Shown: piece by piece, positions 19,806 through 28,847 of the stretch
How the letters are laid out: every line of letters begins with the position of its first letter
How positions within the stretch are numbered: position 1 is the stretch's first letter
Source of the DNA: Candidatus Rokuibacteriota bacterium
GTDB lineage: Bacteria > Methylomirabilota > Methylomirabilia > Rokubacteriales > CSP1-6
DNA: 64,000 bases
Direction of reading: 5' to 3'
Assembly (NCBI GenBank): GCA_003220495.1
Contig: QHSP01000017.1
Span: 1 to 64,000 of the forward strand
Notes under the pieces: generated by a model
Told to the model about the DNA's origin: nothing
What the model saw: only the letters and a program-made list of their open reading frames with translations
Database searches by the model: none
Made by a program: the position numbers and the translations under genes

Positions 19806-21614
19806 TTGCGAGTTTCTGGTTCGGTAGTCGACGCGAAGAAGCGCCGTGCGGTTCGCCGGGGTGCCTGGACGGCTCTGGCAGTGGTGGCGCTCCTCACCTT
19901 GCTCTCGGCGCTCCCCGCGCTGGCCCAGGACGCCGCCAAGGAGCCCGCCTACCGCGCATTCCCCCTGATCGGCTCGCGGCTCGCGGTATGGGCGATCGCC
20001 CAACTCCATCTGAACTTCGCCGCCTTCATTCTCGGCGTGCCGATCTTCGCCGTCATCATCGAGATCATCGGCTGGCGGACCGGCGACGCCCAGTACGATT
20101 GGCTCTCGCACGAGTTCGTCAAGCTGACGTTCGCCGCGTTTTCGACGACGGCCCTGCTGGGCGCGCTCCTGCTGTTCTTGTTCATCGGCTACTACCCGAA
20201 GTTCTGGACCTACATGACGTCGATATTCTTCCCCACATACGGCGTCTACGCCGCCCTCTTCTTCGCCGAGACCTTCACCGTCTACATCTGGTATTACGGC
20301 TGGGACTGGCTCAGCGGCTCTCGGAAGTGGATCCACGTCAGCCTGGGCGTGCTGTCCAACGTGTTCGGCACCGCGATCCTCCTGGTCGCGAACTCCTGGG
20401 TCACGTTCATGATCTCGCCGGCCGGTGTCGACGAGTCCGGCGCCTTGAAAGGTTCGGTCTGGGCGGCGATCAACAACTTCACCTGGATGCCGATCAACAT
20501 CCACCGTTTGATCGCGAACATCGTGTTCGGCGGCACGATCGCGGCGGCCTACGCGGCGTTCCGGTTCCTCGGCGCCAAGACCGACGAGGAGCGCGCCCGT
20601 TACGACTGGATGGGTTACATCGGCAACTTCGTGGCGCTCTCGGCGTTCATCGTGCTCCCGTTCGCCGGTTACTATCTCGGCCGCGAGATCTACGCGTTCA
20701 ACCAGACCATGGGCATCACGATGATGGGCGGCTTCATGTCCTGGCTCTGGATCATCCAGGCGATCCTGATCGGCGTGCTCTTCATGGGCTCGAACTACTA
20801 CCTCTGGCTCGGCATGGAGCGGATCCCGGGCTCGGAGCGGTATCGACGCTACGTCCCGATGCTGATCGGTATCCTCGCGTTCGGCTTCATGGTCTGGGCG
20901 ACGCCGCGCTCGATGGTCATCACGCTCGACGAGGCGCGGGCGATGGGCGGCACGCACCATCCCGTGCTCGGCTTCCTCGGCGTCATGTCCGCCAAGAACA
21001 CCGCCGTGAACATGATGATCCTCACGACCTTCCTGTCGTTCGTCCTCTACCGACGCGCGAACAAGGTCTCGACCAAACCGTGGGTCGGGACGGGCATGGC
21101 GATCCAGTGGGCCGCGCTCGGCCTCGCGGCGGCGGTCGTCATCTTCTTCGGCGTCTACGGGTACTTCGTCGAGTCGCTCGTGCGGATCGGGTTCTCGGTC
21201 TACCAGGTGCTCGCGGTGCTTGGCGCCATCTTCGTCGTGATGGCGATCGATATTCCGATGTTCAAGGGCGCCCGCTCCACCGGGGCGATCCGGTGGGGCA
21301 CGATCGCGCCGCGCTCGCAGTACGTGCTGATCTTATTGGCGGTGACCTTCACCTGGCTGATGGGCCTGATGGGCTTCGCGCGCTCGGGCATCCGCCAGCA
21401 CTGGCACGTCTACGGCATCATGCGCGACAACTCGGTCGACGCGGTCACGCCGGCGATCGGCTACGCGGCCAACATGATCACGGTGGTCACGATCGCGTTC
21501 TTCGCGCTCGTGCTGTTCATCTTCTGGCTCGGCGGGCTCGGCGAGAAGGGCCGAGCCGAGGCGCACGGCCACGCGGCGCCCGTCATCGCCGGCGGAAGCG
21601 ATCGCCGCCCATAG
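19806..21614 (+). CDS. CydA-like membrane cytochrome (bd oxidase subunit I homologue)
   Basis: This 602-residue multi-helix protein has a leader-like first helix. It is related to cytochrome bd subunit I: SRLAVWAIAQLHLNFAAF carries the first-helix His, INIHRLIANIVFGG a second axial-His candidate, and GFARSGIRQHWHVYGIMRDNS replaces the canonical GRQPW region. The long quinol-binding Q-loop of classical CydA is not recognisable and no CydB follows. Instead three c-type cytochrome genes come next. It probably passes electrons between quinol and cytochrome c, or acts as an alternative oxidase; the direction is inferred. The start is TTG 19806, the only start codon in frame before the first helix. 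It is the first gene of the respiratory cluster. Confidence 0.75.
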   Translation: MRVSGSVVDAKKRRAVRRGAWTALAVVALLTLLSALPALAQDAAKEPAYRAFPLIGSRLAVWAIAQLHLNFAAFILGVPIFAVIIEIIGWRTGDAQYDWLSHEFVKLTFAAFSTTALLGALLLFLFIGYYPKFWTYMTSIFFPTYGVYAALFFAETFTVYIWYYGWDWLSGSRKWIHVSLGVLSNVFGTAILLVANSWVTFMISPAGVDESGALKGSVWAAINNFTWMPINIHRLIANIVFGGTIAAAYAAFRFLGAKTDEERARYDWMGYIGNFVALSAFIVLPFAGYYLGREIYAFNQTMGITMMGGFMSWLWIIQAILIGVLFMGSNYYLWLGMERIPGSERYRRYVPMLIGILAFGFMVWATPRSMVITLDEARAMGGTHHPVLGFLGVMSAKNTAVNMMILTTFLSFVLYRRANKVSTKPWVGTGMAIQWAALGLAAAVVIFFGVYGYFVESLVRIGFSVYQVLAVLGAIFVVMAIDIPMFKGARSTGAIRWGTIAPRSQYVLILLAVTFTWLMGLMGFARSGIRQHWHVYGIMRDNSVDAVTPAIGYAANMITVVTIAFFALVLFIFWLGGLGEKGRAEAHGHAAPVIAGGSDRRP

Positions 21615-21617
21615 CCG

Positions 21618-22412
21618 ATGCGCCTCCCCGTCGCGGTGAAGGTCGGTGCGTTCGCGCTGGTCGTGATGGGCACCTACACGTACTACGCGAACTCGATCCC
21701 CCAGATCCAGTCCAAGCCCCCCGCCGAGCTCTCGCTCGAGGGCGGCAACGTGACGCCGGCCCAGCTCGTGAAGGCCGGCGAGGAGATCTTCCATACCAAG
21801 GGCACGTGCGAGATCTGTCACCGCATCGGCCAGAAGGGGACCCGCGCGCCCGACCTGGCCGGCATCGGCGCCCGCGCCGGCAAGACGAAGCCGGGAATGA
21901 GCGCGAAGCAGTACATCATCGAATCGCTGCTGCAACCGGGTGCGTACCTCGTCGAGGGCTACCCGAACATCATGCCGCAGGTCGACAAGCCGCCGATCGC
22001 GCTCAACCGCTCCGAGGTCTGGGCCCTCACCGCGTTCCTCGAGTCCCAGGGCGGCAACGTCGACGTCACGCTCGACGACATCCCGAAGACCGCGGGCGCG
22101 ACCGCCGGTGGCGCGCCGGCTGAGATCAAGATTCCGGGCGACCCGAAGGCGGGAGAAGTCGTCTTCAGCACCAAGGGCGCCTGCATCGCCTGCCACAAGG
22201 CGGGCAAGATCGGCGCCTCGCCCGTCGGTCCCGATCTCTCGCAGATCGCGAAGATCCAGACGCCCGACTACATCATGAAGAAGATCCTGGATCCGGCCGG
22301 CTCGGGAACGGTCGCGGGCTTCCCGAAGGGCGTGATGCCGCCCATGTTCGGCCAGACCTTGACGGCGAAGGAGTACGTGGACCTGGTCGCGTTCCTGCTG
22401 ACGCTCAAGTGA
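21618..22412 (+). CDS. membrane-anchored dihaem cytochrome c
   Basis: This 264-residue protein has one N-terminal anchor (VAVKVGAFALVVMGTYTYY) and two class I cytochrome c domains with haem sites CEICH (64-68) and CIACH (189-193). Candidate distal Met residues lie in the NIMPQ and GVMPPMFG segments. The domains face the periplasm. It starts three bases after the CydA-like gene and probably receives electrons from it. Length and layout resemble tandem cytochromes paired with bd-like proteins in nitrite oxidisers and related lineages; that comparison is from family knowledge. Confidence 0.88.
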   Translation: MRLPVAVKVGAFALVVMGTYTYYANSIPQIQSKPPAELSLEGGNVTPAQLVKAGEEIFHTKGTCEICHRIGQKGTRAPDLAGIGARAGKTKPGMSAKQYIIESLLQPGAYLVEGYPNIMPQVDKPPIALNRSEVWALTAFLESQGGNVDVTLDDIPKTAGATAGGAPAEIKIPGDPKAGEVVFSTKGACIACHKAGKIGASPVGPDLSQIAKIQTPDYIMKKILDPAGSGTVAGFPKGVMPPMFGQTLTAKEYVDLVAFLLTLK

Positions 22413-22416
22413 GGGC

Positions 22417-23169
22417 ATGAACCTTTTCCGCTCGCGCTTCGCCCAGGCCGTTGTCGTCCTCGTGATCGCGTTCGTGATCTTCCGCTTCGGCATCCGGCCG
22501 CCGGCGCCGTGGAGCGTGCTGACCCTCTACATGGCCATCGTGCTCCTGGCCGTGCTGATCTACGTCTCGTCCGATTCCGACTCGTGGCGCGAGTTCATGC
22601 GGCCGATCCGGTCGACCCTGGTCGCTCCCGACAAGCGCCTCGCGCGGCTCGTGCTCTTGATCGTCGTGCCGCTCCTGTTCGGCTACTACGCCTACACGCA
22701 GGCCGCGGCCAAGCCGCAGGCGCCGCCGGAGCTGCGCGCCGTCCATCCCGCGCCGCCCGGGTCGATCCAGTTCCGCGGCAAGGAAATCCAGATCACGGGG
22801 CTGGACAATCCGCTCCGCAAGGACCAGGCGAATTTCAAGAAGCATTTCGCGGCGGGGGCCGAGATCTACATCCGCAACTGCGTCTACTGCCATGGCGACA
22901 ACCTCGACGGGAAGGGCCACTTCGCGTTCGGCTTCAACCCGCCACCGGCGAACTTCCAGGATCCGGGCACGATCGCGATGCTCCAGGAGGCGTTCCTCTT
23001 CTGGCGGATCGCGAAGGGGGGACCCGGGCTGCCCAAGGAGTCGACGCCCTGGAATTCGGTGATGCCGGCCTGGGAGGATCGACTGACCGAGGAGCAGATC
23101 TGGCAGGTCATCATCTATCTCTACGACGCGACGGGCCAGCACCCCCGGCGCTGGGAGTCGGAGCATTGA
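22417..23169 (+). CDS. membrane-bound monohaem cytochrome c with three helices
   Basis: This 250-residue protein has hydrophobic helices at about 8-25, 33-50 and 77-95, followed by a periplasmic cytochrome c domain with CVYCH (155-159) and a likely Met ligand in NSVMPAWED. The multi-helix anchor is unusual for a simple cytochrome c and suggests it is a structural subunit of the membrane complex made with the CydA-like protein. Its TGA overlaps the next gene's TTG (TTGA at 23166-23169). Confidence 0.85.
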   Translation: MNLFRSRFAQAVVVLVIAFVIFRFGIRPPAPWSVLTLYMAIVLLAVLIYVSSDSDSWREFMRPIRSTLVAPDKRLARLVLLIVVPLLFGYYAYTQAAAKPQAPPELRAVHPAPPGSIQFRGKEIQITGLDNPLRKDQANFKKHFAAGAEIYIRNCVYCHGDNLDGKGHFAFGFNPPPANFQDPGTIAMLQEAFLFWRIAKGGPGLPKESTPWNSVMPAWEDRLTEEQIWQVIIYLYDATGQHPRRWESEH

Positions 23170-24638
23170 GCCCCGCCGGCGTCGGCGGTCGGCTCGCGCG
23201 GGGCGTCACCCTCGTCGCCTCGATCGTCTTTGCCTCGCCCGCGCTCGTCGCCGCGCAGGCGGGGAACGCGATGGCCGGCAAGGCCCTTTACGAGTTGAGG
23301 TGCGTCGGTTGCCACGGCGAGAAGGGCGACGGCAAGGGGCCCGCCGCCGAGCTCGTGGTGCCCAAGCCGCGCGACTTCACGACGGGCCTCTACAAGATCC
23401 GGACCTCGGCGAACAAGGCGCCGACGGATCAGGACCTCTTCCGCATCATCACCGATGGGATGCCCGGGACGTCGATGCCGTCGTGGGCCGTCCTGCCCGA
23501 CAAGGAGCGCTGGAACCTGGTCGCGTACGTCAAGGCGTTCGCGGCGGACAAGTTCAAGGAAGCGCCGAAGAAGCTCGAGCTTCCCAAGGACGTCGCCTCG
23601 TCGGGGGAGTCGATCAAGCGCGGCAAGGAGATGTTCGAGGCGATCGAGTGCCACAAGTGCCACGGCACGGAGGGGCGCGGCGACGGGCCGTCGCGCGCCG
23701 AGCTGAAGGACGAGTGGGGCCATCCGATCGCGCCGGCGAACTTGACCAAGCGGTGGACCTTCCGCGGCGGTGCCTCCCGGACCGAGATCGCCACGCGGCT
23801 CGCCGCCGGTGTCCTCGGCACGCCGATGCCCGCGTTCATCGACAGCGTCGAGAAGCCCGAGGACATCTGGCATCTGACGAACTACATCCTGTCGCTCGGC
23901 CCCGACTCGCCGGGCTACGCGACGCTCGTCACGGTCACCGCGGTGTCGGACGCGATCCCGGACGATCCGAGCGCGGACTTTTGGAAGAAGCTCACGCCGA
24001 ACAACATCCCGCTCTTGGGCCAGGTGATCGTCGATCCGCGGAACTTCAATCCGTCCGTCGATCTCGTCTCGGTGCGGGCGGTGTACAACGACAAGGAGAT
24101 CGCGTTCCACCTGACGTGGGACGATCCGACCCAGTCGACCGCCGATCCCGGCAAGAAGCTCTTCGCCGACGCCATCTCGCTGCAGTTCCCGCCGCAGCCG
24201 ACGCCGGGCGTCGAGCGGCCGTACTTCCTGATGGGCGACGCCTCCGACGCCGTCTATCTCTTGCGCTGGGAGAACGGCAAGGGCGTGACCGAGTCGACGG
24301 CGAACGGTCCGACGAAGATCGCGGCGATCCAGGGCGCGGAGGCAACCGGCAAGGCGGTGTACGCGAACGGTCAGTATCGCCTCGTGATGAAGCGCCCCCT
24401 CGTGTCCAAGAGCGAGACGCGCCCGACGTTCGCGCCGATGGTCTTCATGCCGGTCGCGTTCCAGGCGTGGGACGGCGGCGCGGGGGAGAGCGGCACGAGG
24501 ATGTCGTTGACCTCATGGTACTATCTGCGGCTGGAGGAGCCGCAGTCGGGCCGACGTTTCGTCATTCCTCCGGTCGTGGCAATCCTCACATTGGCGGTGA
24601 TGCTGCTCGTGGTGCGAGTTGCAAATAGACGGGCATGA
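23166..24638 (+). CDS. dihaem cytochrome c fused to an ethylbenzene-dehydrogenase-type haem-binding domain
   Basis: This 490-residue protein starts at TTG 23166, overlapping the preceding stop. A signal peptide (TLVASIVFASPALVAAQ) leads into two cytochrome c domains, CVGCH (46-50) and CHKCH (162-166). A domain from about 270 to 460 (VSVRAVYNDKEIAFHLTWDDPTQ, ending VAFQAWDGGAGESG) resembles the gamma-subunit/EB_dh b-haem-binding fold of the DMSO reductase family. A C-terminal helix (VVAILTLAVMLLVVRVANRR) anchors it. It would hold three haems facing the periplasm. No molybdenum catalytic subunit is adjacent, so the EB_dh domain probably serves electron transfer inside the respiratory complex. 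Confidence 0.82.
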   Translation: MSPAGVGGRLARGVTLVASIVFASPALVAAQAGNAMAGKALYELRCVGCHGEKGDGKGPAAELVVPKPRDFTTGLYKIRTSANKAPTDQDLFRIITDGMPGTSMPSWAVLPDKERWNLVAYVKAFAADKFKEAPKKLELPKDVASSGESIKRGKEMFEAIECHKCHGTEGRGDGPSRAELKDEWGHPIAPANLTKRWTFRGGASRTEIATRLAAGVLGTPMPAFIDSVEKPEDIWHLTNYILSLGPDSPGYATLVTVTAVSDAIPDDPSADFWKKLTPNNIPLLGQVIVDPRNFNPSVDLVSVRAVYNDKEIAFHLTWDDPTQSTADPGKKLFADAISLQFPPQPTPGVERPYFLMGDASDAVYLLRWENGKGVTESTANGPTKIAAIQGAEATGKAVYANGQYRLVMKRPLVSKSETRPTFAPMVFMPVAFQAWDGGAGESGTRMSLTSWYYLRLEEPQSGRRFVIPPVVAILTLAVMLLVVRVANRRA

Positions 24639-24663
24639 CCCAAATTCAGGAGGATCAAGGGCA

Positions 24664-25362
24664 ATGCGCAAGGTAATCGGAGTGCTTCTGGCGATCGCGC
24701 TCGTGACGGGCGTCGCCCTCGTCGCCCACCGCCCCGGACCAGCCGGCGCGCAGGGCGGCGGGACGATCGAGGCGACGGTGACGTACGCCGGCACGCCGGT
24801 CGTCGAGAAGCTCAAGGTGAACAAGGACACCGAAAAGTGCGGGACCGAGGCGATGATCGAGAAGGTCGTGGTCGGCCCGAACAAGGGGCTGGCCAACGCG
24901 GTCGTGTCCGTCCCCAGCGCCAAGGGCGCGGCGAAGGCGGTGAAGACGACCGTCGATCAGCACGGCTGCAAGTTCGTGCCGCACGTGACCGCGATGACGC
25001 CCGGCGAGCTCGACCTCAAGAACTCCGACGACATCCTGCACAACATCCATACGTACTCGACGGCGAATCCGTCCATCAACAAGGCCCAGCCGAAGTTCAA
25101 GAAGATGATGACGGAGAAGTTCGAGAAGCCGGAGTTCGTCAAGCTGACCTGCGACGTGCACAGCTGGATGCTCGGCTGGGTGGCCGTCATGCCGAATCCG
25201 TTCTTCGGCGTGACCGACGCGGGCGGCAACGCCAAGATCGAGAACGTGCCGCCCGGCAAGTACGCGGTCGAGGCGTGGCACGAGACGCTCGGCAAGCAGA
25301 CGAAAGAGGTCGAGGTCAAGGCCGGGCAGTCCACGAAGGTCGCGATCGAGATGAAGAAGTAA
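24664..25362 (+). CDS. exported copper-type (amicyanin-loop) protein
   Basis: This 232-residue secreted protein has a signal peptide (residues 1-30), a cupredoxin-like core with candidate ligands His126 (DILHNIHT), Cys163, His166 and Met169 (CDVHSWM, the C-x2-H-x2-M loop of amicyanin), and a C-terminal carboxypeptidase-regulatory-like beta domain (VTDAGGNAKIENVPPGKYAVEAWH). A strong site, AGGAGG, precedes ATG 24664. It is a likely periplasmic electron carrier for the adjacent oxidase. A paralogue with the same loop closes the cluster at 32131. Copper binding is inferred from the motif. Confidence 0.75.
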   Translation: MRKVIGVLLAIALVTGVALVAHRPGPAGAQGGGTIEATVTYAGTPVVEKLKVNKDTEKCGTEAMIEKVVVGPNKGLANAVVSVPSAKGAAKAVKTTVDQHGCKFVPHVTAMTPGELDLKNSDDILHNIHTYSTANPSINKAQPKFKKMMTEKFEKPEFVKLTCDVHSWMLGWVAVMPNPFFGVTDAGGNAKIENVPPGKYAVEAWHETLGKQTKEVEVKAGQSTKVAIEMKK

Positions 25363-25383
25363 GAGCCAGGAGGCTCTGCGAGC

Positions 25384-26112
25384 ATGCTTGACTGGTGGCT
25401 GCCGGAGAACGTTTCCACGTACGGCCGGGAGATCGACTGGCTCTTCCACCTCATCTACTACATCACGGGCGTGACGTTCATCCTGGTCTTCGTCACGATG
25501 CTGGCGTTTCTCGTGATGTACCGCGATCGCCCGGGGCGGAAGGCGCGCTACACCCACGGCAACACCACACTCGAGATCGTCTGGACGGTGGTGCCGGCGC
25601 TGATCCTGGTCATCCTCACGCTGCTCAGCGTGCCGGCGTGGTCGAAGATCAAGATGACGATGCCGGAGACGGACTTCGTCGTGCAGGTGACCGCCAAGCA
25701 GTTCAACTGGCAGGTGACGTATCCCGGCCCCGACGGCAAGTTCGGCACGGCCGATGACAAGACGCTGCTCGACGAGATGCACGTGCCCGTCAACAAGGTC
25801 GTCCGCGTCATCCTGAAATCCCAGGACGTCATTCACAGCTTCTTCGTCCCCAACTTCCGGATGAAGCAGGACGCGGTCCCCGGTCGCGAAATCAGGCAGT
25901 GGTTCGAGGCGACCAAGCCCGGCAAGTACGAGTGGCCCTGCGCGGAGCTGTGTGGCTTCGGCCACTCGGGCATGCGGGGCTGGATCTACGTCCACACGCC
26001 CGACGAGTACGGGAAGTGGGCCGCCGAGAATCTGAAAGCCGAAGCGGCGGCCCCGGCCACCGCGGAGGCGAAGGCGGACGACCCCAAGAAAGAGGAGAAA
26101 GCCAAGAAATGA
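25384..26112 (+). CDS. coxB: cytochrome c oxidase subunit II (CuA)
   Basis: This 242-residue subunit has two N-terminal helices (about 20-46 and 63-83) and a CuA domain with all ligands visible: His151 (VIHSFFVP), Cys186, Glu188, Cys190, His194 and Met197 (CAELCGFGHSGM). There is no fused cytochrome c domain, so it is not a caa3 type despite the haem-rich neighbourhood. The C-terminal tail is Ala/Lys/Glu-rich. Its stop overlaps the COX I ATG (ATGA at 26109-26112). Confidence 0.95.
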   Translation: MLDWWLPENVSTYGREIDWLFHLIYYITGVTFILVFVTMLAFLVMYRDRPGRKARYTHGNTTLEIVWTVVPALILVILTLLSVPAWSKIKMTMPETDFVVQVTAKQFNWQVTYPGPDGKFGTADDKTLLDEMHVPVNKVVRVILKSQDVIHSFFVPNFRMKQDAVPGREIRQWFEATKPGKYEWPCAELCGFGHSGMRGWIYVHTPDEYGKWAAENLKAEAAAPATAEAKADDPKKEEKAKK

Positions 26113-27863
26113 GCGCCTCCAGCGCGACCGCTCACGCGCACGACGTGCACGCCGGCCATCACGAGCTCGGCTTCGTGCGGACGTACATCTTTTCGACGGA
26201 CCACAAGATGATCGCGCGGCAGTTCCTGTTCATGGGGCTCTTCATGATGGTCCTGGGAGGCTTGCTGGCGCTGATCGTGCGCTGGCAGCTCGCCTGGCCC
26301 GAGACGGCCGTGCCCGGCCTCGGCGGCATCCTCAAAGAGACCGGCGGCATCCTGGAGCCGAGCACCTACAACATGGCGTTCACCATGCACGCCACGATCA
26401 TGATCTTCTTCGTGATCATGCCGATCCTGGCGGGCGCCTTCGGAAACTTCTGCATCCCGCTCATGATCGGGGCGCGCGACATGGCGTTCCCGTTCCTCAA
26501 CATGCTGTCGTTCTGGGTGACGTTCTCCGCCGGCCTCATCATGCTCTCCGGCTTCTTCGTGGAGGGCGGCCACGCGGCCGCTGGCTGGACGTCTTATGCA
26601 CCACTATCGGCGGTGCCGTCGTATACCGGCGTGAACTGGGGCCAGAACATCTGGTGCATCAGCCTGTTCATCATGGGTGTCGGCTCCATGATGGGCTCGA
26701 TCAACTACATCACGACGATCATCAACATGCGGGCGCCGGGCATGCGGCTCTTCCGGATGCCGCTGGTGATCTGGTCGCTCTTCATCACGGCGATCCTGCT
26801 CCTGCTGGCCCTGCCCGTGTTGACCTCGGGTGTCGCGATGCTCCTGTTCGACCGCACGCTCGGCACCAGCTGGTTCCGCCCCTCGGGCGGTGGCGAGCCG
26901 CTGCTGTGGCAGCACCTCTTCTGGTACTTCGGCCACCCGGAGGTCTACATCCTCATCCTGCCGGCCATGGGCATCGCCTCCGAGATCCTGCCGGTGTTCT
27001 GCCGCAAGCCGATCTTCGGCTACCACGCGATGGCCTTCTCGATGATCGGCATCGCCTTCCTGTCGTGGATCGTCTACGGCCACCACATGTTCGTCAGCGG
27101 CATGAGCCCGGCGCTCGGAATGGCCTTCACCGTCACCACGATGATCATCGCGGTGCCCTCGGCCATCAAGACGTTCAACTGGCTGGGCACCATGTGGGGC
27201 GCGCGGATCCAGTTCACGGTGCCGATGCTGAACGCGCTCGCCTTCGTCTCGATGTTCGTCATCGGCGGGCTCTCGGGCATCTTCATGGCCTCGACGCCGG
27301 TCGACATCTACATCCAGGACACGTACTTCATCGTCGCGCACATCCACTACGTCGTCTTCGGCGGCTCGATCTTCGGCGCGTTCGCGGCGATCTACTACTG
27401 GTTCCCGAAGATGTTCGGCCGGATGACGAACACGGCGCTGGGCCATCTGCACTTCTGGCCGACGTTCGTGTTCTTCAACCTGACCTTCTTCCCGATGCAC
27501 ATCATCGGGGTCGGCGGCCAGATGCGCCGGATCTACAACCCGATGCAGTACGAGTTCCTCCAGCACCAGCAGCACTGGAACGTGATCATCACCTACAGCG
27601 CGCTCGCGCTCGGCGTCTCCCAGATCCCGTTCGTGATCAACTTCTTCTGGTCGTTGTTCGCGGGCAAGAAGGCGCCGCTGAACCCGTGGAACGCGAACAC
27701 GCTGGAGTGGACGGCGCCCTCGCCGCCTCCGCACCTGAACTGGGGCGCGACCTTGCCGACGGTGTACCGCGGTCCCTACGAGTACAGCTCGCCGGAATCG
27801 CGGGACGACTTCCTGCCGCAGTCCACGCCCCCGGTCGGGGCGGCCGGAGCGCGGCGGCACTGA
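26109..27863 (+). CDS. coxA: cytochrome c oxidase subunit I, haem-copper type A
   Basis: This 584-residue catalytic subunit has the low-spin haem His in TMHATIMIFF, the CuB/Tyr segment YFGHPEVYILILPAMG (the His-Pro-Glu-Val-Tyr crosslink helix; Glu present, as in type A1), the CuB pair GHHMFVSG and the haem a3/a His pair AHIHYVVFGG. It reduces O2 to water with proton pumping. The N terminus is His-rich (HAHDVHAGHHELG), possibly a metal-loading feature. It follows coxB with a 4-base overlap. Confidence 0.96.
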   Translation: MSASSATAHAHDVHAGHHELGFVRTYIFSTDHKMIARQFLFMGLFMMVLGGLLALIVRWQLAWPETAVPGLGGILKETGGILEPSTYNMAFTMHATIMIFFVIMPILAGAFGNFCIPLMIGARDMAFPFLNMLSFWVTFSAGLIMLSGFFVEGGHAAAGWTSYAPLSAVPSYTGVNWGQNIWCISLFIMGVGSMMGSINYITTIINMRAPGMRLFRMPLVIWSLFITAILLLLALPVLTSGVAMLLFDRTLGTSWFRPSGGGEPLLWQHLFWYFGHPEVYILILPAMGIASEILPVFCRKPIFGYHAMAFSMIGIAFLSWIVYGHHMFVSGMSPALGMAFTVTTMIIAVPSAIKTFNWLGTMWGARIQFTVPMLNALAFVSMFVIGGLSGIFMASTPVDIYIQDTYFIVAHIHYVVFGGSIFGAFAAIYYWFPKMFGRMTNTALGHLHFWPTFVFFNLTFFPMHIIGVGGQMRRIYNPMQYEFLQHQQHWNVIITYSALALGVSQIPFVINFFWSLFAGKKAPLNPWNANTLEWTAPSPPPHLNWGATLPTVYRGPYEYSSPESRDDFLPQSTPPVGAAGARRH

Positions 27864-27878
27864 TCGAGAGGGCGACCG

Positions 27879-28847
27879 GTGGCCTATCGTCTGGCCCTCG
27901 CCACGCTGGGCGCGACGTGTGTGCTCATCCTCCTCGGAGGACTGGTCACCAACACGGGGGCGGCCCTGGCCGTCCCGGACTGGCCGAGCACGTTCGGCTA
28001 CAACATGGTGCTCTTCCCGTGGTCGCGGATGGTGGGCGGGATCCTCTACGAGCACAGCCATCGGTTGATGGGCGCGCTCGTCGGCTTGCTCACCCTGGCG
28101 CTGGCCGGGGCGCTGTGGCGTGAAGGGGGCCGGTTGCGGCGGCTCGGCCTCGTCGCCGTGGCCGTCGTCGTCGCGCAGGGCGTGCTGGGCGGGCTGCGCG
28201 TCGTCCTGCTCGAGGACACGCTGGCGATCTTCCACGGCTGCCTGGCCCAGGCCTTCTTCGCGCTGCTCGCGGTGATCGCGCTGCTGACGGCTCCGGGCGG
28301 CCGCGCCGTCGCCTCGCCGGTCGAGCCCGCGCTGAAGGGGCTGGCCGTGCTCGCGGCCGTCCTCGTCTACGCGCAGATCGTCTTCGGCGCGCTCCTGACC
28401 CACGCCGGACGCATCGATCTCCACCTGGCGGGGGCCGTGCTCGTGTTCGTGCTGGTCCCGATCGTGGCCGCGCAGCTGCGTCGAACCGGCGACACGGTCG
28501 CCGCGCCGGTCTCGCGGCTCGTGAGCGTTCTGCTCGGCGTCCAGCTCCTGCTCGGCATCGGCAGCTTTCTGGCGAGGTTCTCGCCGATCTGGATTCCGGG
28601 CGAGCAGGCCACGGTGATCGCCCTGCCGGTCGCCCATCGACTGGTCGGCAGCCTGATTCTGGCCGCCACCGTCGTCCTCGCCGTCAGAGTGTCGTGGGCC
28701 GGTTCGCAACAGCAACCGTCCGAGCGCTGCGCGGGGAGCCACGCCGAATCCCCACCGGAACCGATCGAGCGGGCGCTGCGGAGCCGACACGCTTCTCTCT
28801 CAGGCCACCCTCGGTCAGAGCCGGCCTCATGGACCCCGCTACAATGA
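27879..28847 (+). CDS. ctaA: haem A synthase CtaA/COX15
   Basis: This 322-residue membrane protein has the haem-liganding segments YEHSHRLMGALVG, FHGCLAQAFF, a middle HAGRIDLHLAGA and PVAHRLVGSL. It converts haem O to haem A for the oxidase. GTG 27879 begins 15 bases after coxA. The last 46 or so residues, after the final helix, are polar and unlike the family; their 3' part is encoded by a 44-bp interspersed repeat (28799-28842). The stop overlaps the ctaB start (ATGA at 28844-28847). The tail is therefore likely a repeat-driven extension. Confidence 0.9.
   Translation: MAYRLALATLGATCVLILLGGLVTNTGAALAVPDWPSTFGYNMVLFPWSRMVGGILYEHSHRLMGALVGLLTLALAGALWREGGRLRRLGLVAVAVVVAQGVLGGLRVVLLEDTLAIFHGCLAQAFFALLAVIALLTAPGGRAVASPVEPALKGLAVLAAVLVYAQIVFGALLTHAGRIDLHLAGAVLVFVLVPIVAAQLRRTGDTVAAPVSRLVSVLLGVQLLLGIGSFLARFSPIWIPGEQATVIALPVAHRLVGSLILAATVVLAVRVSWAGSQQQPSERCAGSHAESPPEPIERALRSRHASLSGHPRSEPASWTPLQ
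28799..28842 (+). repeat. 44-bp interspersed repeat, copy 1
   Basis: Starts CTCAGGCCACCCTCG and ends CCCCGCTAC; 38 of 44 bases match the copy at 45524-45567 by direct comparison. Inner AGGCC/GGCCT arms could form a small hairpin. This copy lies inside the 3' end of ctaA, two bases before the ctaB ATG. Confidence 0.75.

Noticed and set aside
26604-28790. 728-codon open frame antisense to coxA and ctaA
   Set aside because: Composition is Arg/Asp/Gln/His-rich shadow sequence, with no domain; coxA is unambiguous.
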